Below, piece after piece: positions 44,887 to 46,248 of a stretch of 46,248 bases of DNA. The notes under the pieces were generated by a model. That model saw only the letters and a program-made list of their open reading frames with translations, was not told the origin of the DNA and ran no database searches. Numbering within the stretch: the first letter of the stretch is position 1; every line of letters starts with the position of its first letter. Source of the DNA: Candidatus Omnitrophota bacterium (GTDB lineage Bacteria > Omnitrophota > Gorgyraeia > Gygaellales > Profunditerraquicolaceae); NCBI GenBank assembly GCA_028712175.1, contig JAQTQQ010000010.1, positions 1-46,248 on the forward strand. Direction: 5' to 3'. A program made the position numbers and the translations under genes.

Positions 44887-46248
44887 TTAATGTTTCTCTT
44901 TGACTTTAAACACCTTTTTCCAATCGTTAAAAACGAGCTTTTTGTATTCGCTGCGATCATACGTTCCGCTTTTACCCCATCCAAACCAATGATTTATTGG
45001 CGCACTAAAACCCCGCTTATCCACTCGGCAAGCAATTTCTTTAGGAATAAACTTCTTGGCGATTCTTTTTAAGATCCATTTTGTAATACCGTTTTTGATC
45101 TTATACTTCTGAGGTATGCTAAAAGCAAAACAGATTAAACGATAATCGAGAAACGGTGCTCTATTCTCAACGCTAAAAGCCATATTTATCCTATCGGAGA
45201 ACTGCAAAAGCTCTTGCATCGTAGTATAGAGGTCACATGCCCCCATAGAATGAATATGTTTAAACTTCATTTTTGAAAAGTAAAATTCCACTGCCTCTTC
45301 AAGGAAACTTTTTATCCTTCCATTATAACGGTTTTCGCATCTATTAATTAAACGCGCGTATCTTTCAACAGAAGAACCATAATAACGGTTAATTAAATAT
45401 GAGTAGCTATCAAGCGCCTTCAAATTCTTTATTTGTTCATCGTGGTTTAAAAGATGATACCGGTGATAACCCGAGAATAGTTCGTCAGCACCGTCACCGG
45501 AAAGAACAACTTTGATATCTTTTGAGGCGCGCTCAAGGAGCATCCATAGACTAAACGAAGTCCATGTGCACGGCGTGTCCAGATGATAAGCGATTTTTTC
45601 CCTGGTACGGGTAAAATCTTCGGATACGGGGTTTATAACAATGAGCTGTTTTTTAATCTTTTTTGCAACCAACCGTGCGTAATAAATTTCATCGTAACCG
45701 GAAACAGGATAATGACAGGTGTAAATGTAATCCGGGCGCGCTATACAAGCAATTAAAGCACTATCAACGCCGCCGCTAATAAAAGTGCCAAATTTGTGTA
45801 CACAATTTCTCGTTCTTAATTGTATGGAGTCGACGATTAAATTAGTAAGTTGAATTTCAATTTTCTTGAGGTTATCCGGGACCGAAATTAAATTATCCCA
45901 AACTTTCCAATATGACTTTTTCTTAAAAGTTAAATCTACCGCATTAACTATTATATAATCTCCCGGCATAAGGCAATAAATACCTTTAAAAAGAGTCTCC
46001 TCTCCGACATTAAATTCAAATGCTTCGTAGGAAAGGCAATTTTCGTTTAAATGCGGTTCTATAATTTTAAGAAGTGCCTTAATTTCACTGGCAAATGCGA
46101 AAAATTCATCAGTATAGATATAATAAAGAGGTTTTTCACCGGCACGATCACGTACCAAATATAGCTCTCTTTTAATCTTATCAAATATAGCAAAAGCATA
46201 CATACCATTATAATCAGAAAACGAATCTACCCCTTTCTCTAAATAATG
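44887..46248 (-). CDS. asnB: Asparagine synthase family amidotransferase, N-terminus cut by the right edge of the window
   Basis: Open frame extends past the ORF-track start 46203 to the edge (HYLEKGVDSFSDYNGMYAFAIFDKIKRELYLVRDRAGEKPLYYIY); GTFISGGVDSALIA, VVLSGDGADELFSGYHRY, ENRAPFLDYRLICFAFSIP, VDKRGFSAPINHWFGWGK. Confidence 0.92.
   Translation of the reverse strand, partial: HYLEKGVDSFSDYNGMYAFAIFDKIKRELYLVRDRAGEKPLYYIYTDEFFAFASEIKALLKIIEPHLNENCLSYEAFEFNVGEETLFKGIYCLMPGDYIIVNAVDLTFKKKSYWKVWDNLISVPDNLKKIEIQLTNLIVDSIQLRTRNCVHKFGTFISGGVDSALIACIARPDYIYTCHYPVSGYDEIYYARLVAKKIKKQLIVINPVSEDFTRTREKIAYHLDTPCTWTSFSLWMLLERASKDIKVVLSGDGADELFSGYHRYHLLNHDEQIKNLKALDSYSYLINRYYGSSVERYARLINRCENRYNGRIKSFLEEAVEFYFSKMKFKHIHSMGACDLYTTMQELLQFSDRINMAFSVENRAPFLDYRLICFAFSIPQKYKIKNGITKWILKRIAKKFIPKEIACRVDKRGFSAPINHWFGWGKSGTYDRSEYKKLVFNDWKKVFKVKEKH

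Noticed and set aside
1-46248. Mobile elements, CRISPR arrays, tRNA/rRNA, phage or defence genes
   Set aside because: None recognised on reading both strands; every sizeable minus-strand ORF fits glycan biosynthesis.

Overview
The window is a roughly 46 kb, single-strand (all minus) surface-polysaccharide biosynthesis locus of about 41 tightly packed genes. Many starts and stops overlap (TAATG/ATGA type), and only two gaps exceed 200 bp (17626-17840 and 37045-37269). No rRNA, tRNA, CRISPR array, transposase or phage genes were recognised. The genes are read from right to left. (A) 37270-46248 is a nonulosonic-acid (NulO)-like and amidotransferase cassette: AsnB-like (cut by the right edge), HisH-like, HisF-like, WbpG-type N-acetyl sugar amidotransferase, methyltransferase, NeuB, divergent PseG-like protein, formyltransferase, PIG-L deacetylase, methyltransferase. 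(B) 17841-37044 is a lipid-linked glycan assembly block: MurJ/Wzx-type flippase, surface-carbohydrate protein, several methyltransferases, GT4 enzymes, a methyltransferase-GT4 fusion, a second AsnB, epimerase, initiating sugar transferase, CapD/WbpM-type dehydratase, O-antigen ligase/polymerase, polysaccharide deacetylase. (C) 1-17625 is a modified deoxy/amino-sugar block: methyltransferases, formyltransferase, nucleotide-sugar dehydrogenase, DegT aminotransferase, GT2 enzymes, epimerases, sugar C-methyltransferase, radical SAM, RfbF/RfbG-like pair, second ligase, GT9, mannose-1-P guanylyltransferase cut by the left edge. The most interesting points are: the NulO-like cassette with deacetylase, formyltransferase and amidotransferase and with a PseG homologue whose GxGH motif reads GTGD; ten methyltransferase domains in one locus; a methyltransferase with a possible PqqD/RRE-like N-terminus; a methyltransferase-GT4 fusion; and a perfect 32-bp palindrome inside a GT4 gene. 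The host is probably an uncultured Gram-negative-type bacterium (GT9 and O-antigen ligase present). I cannot assign a taxon from the sequence alone. All family calls come from motif recognition by eye, without database searches.
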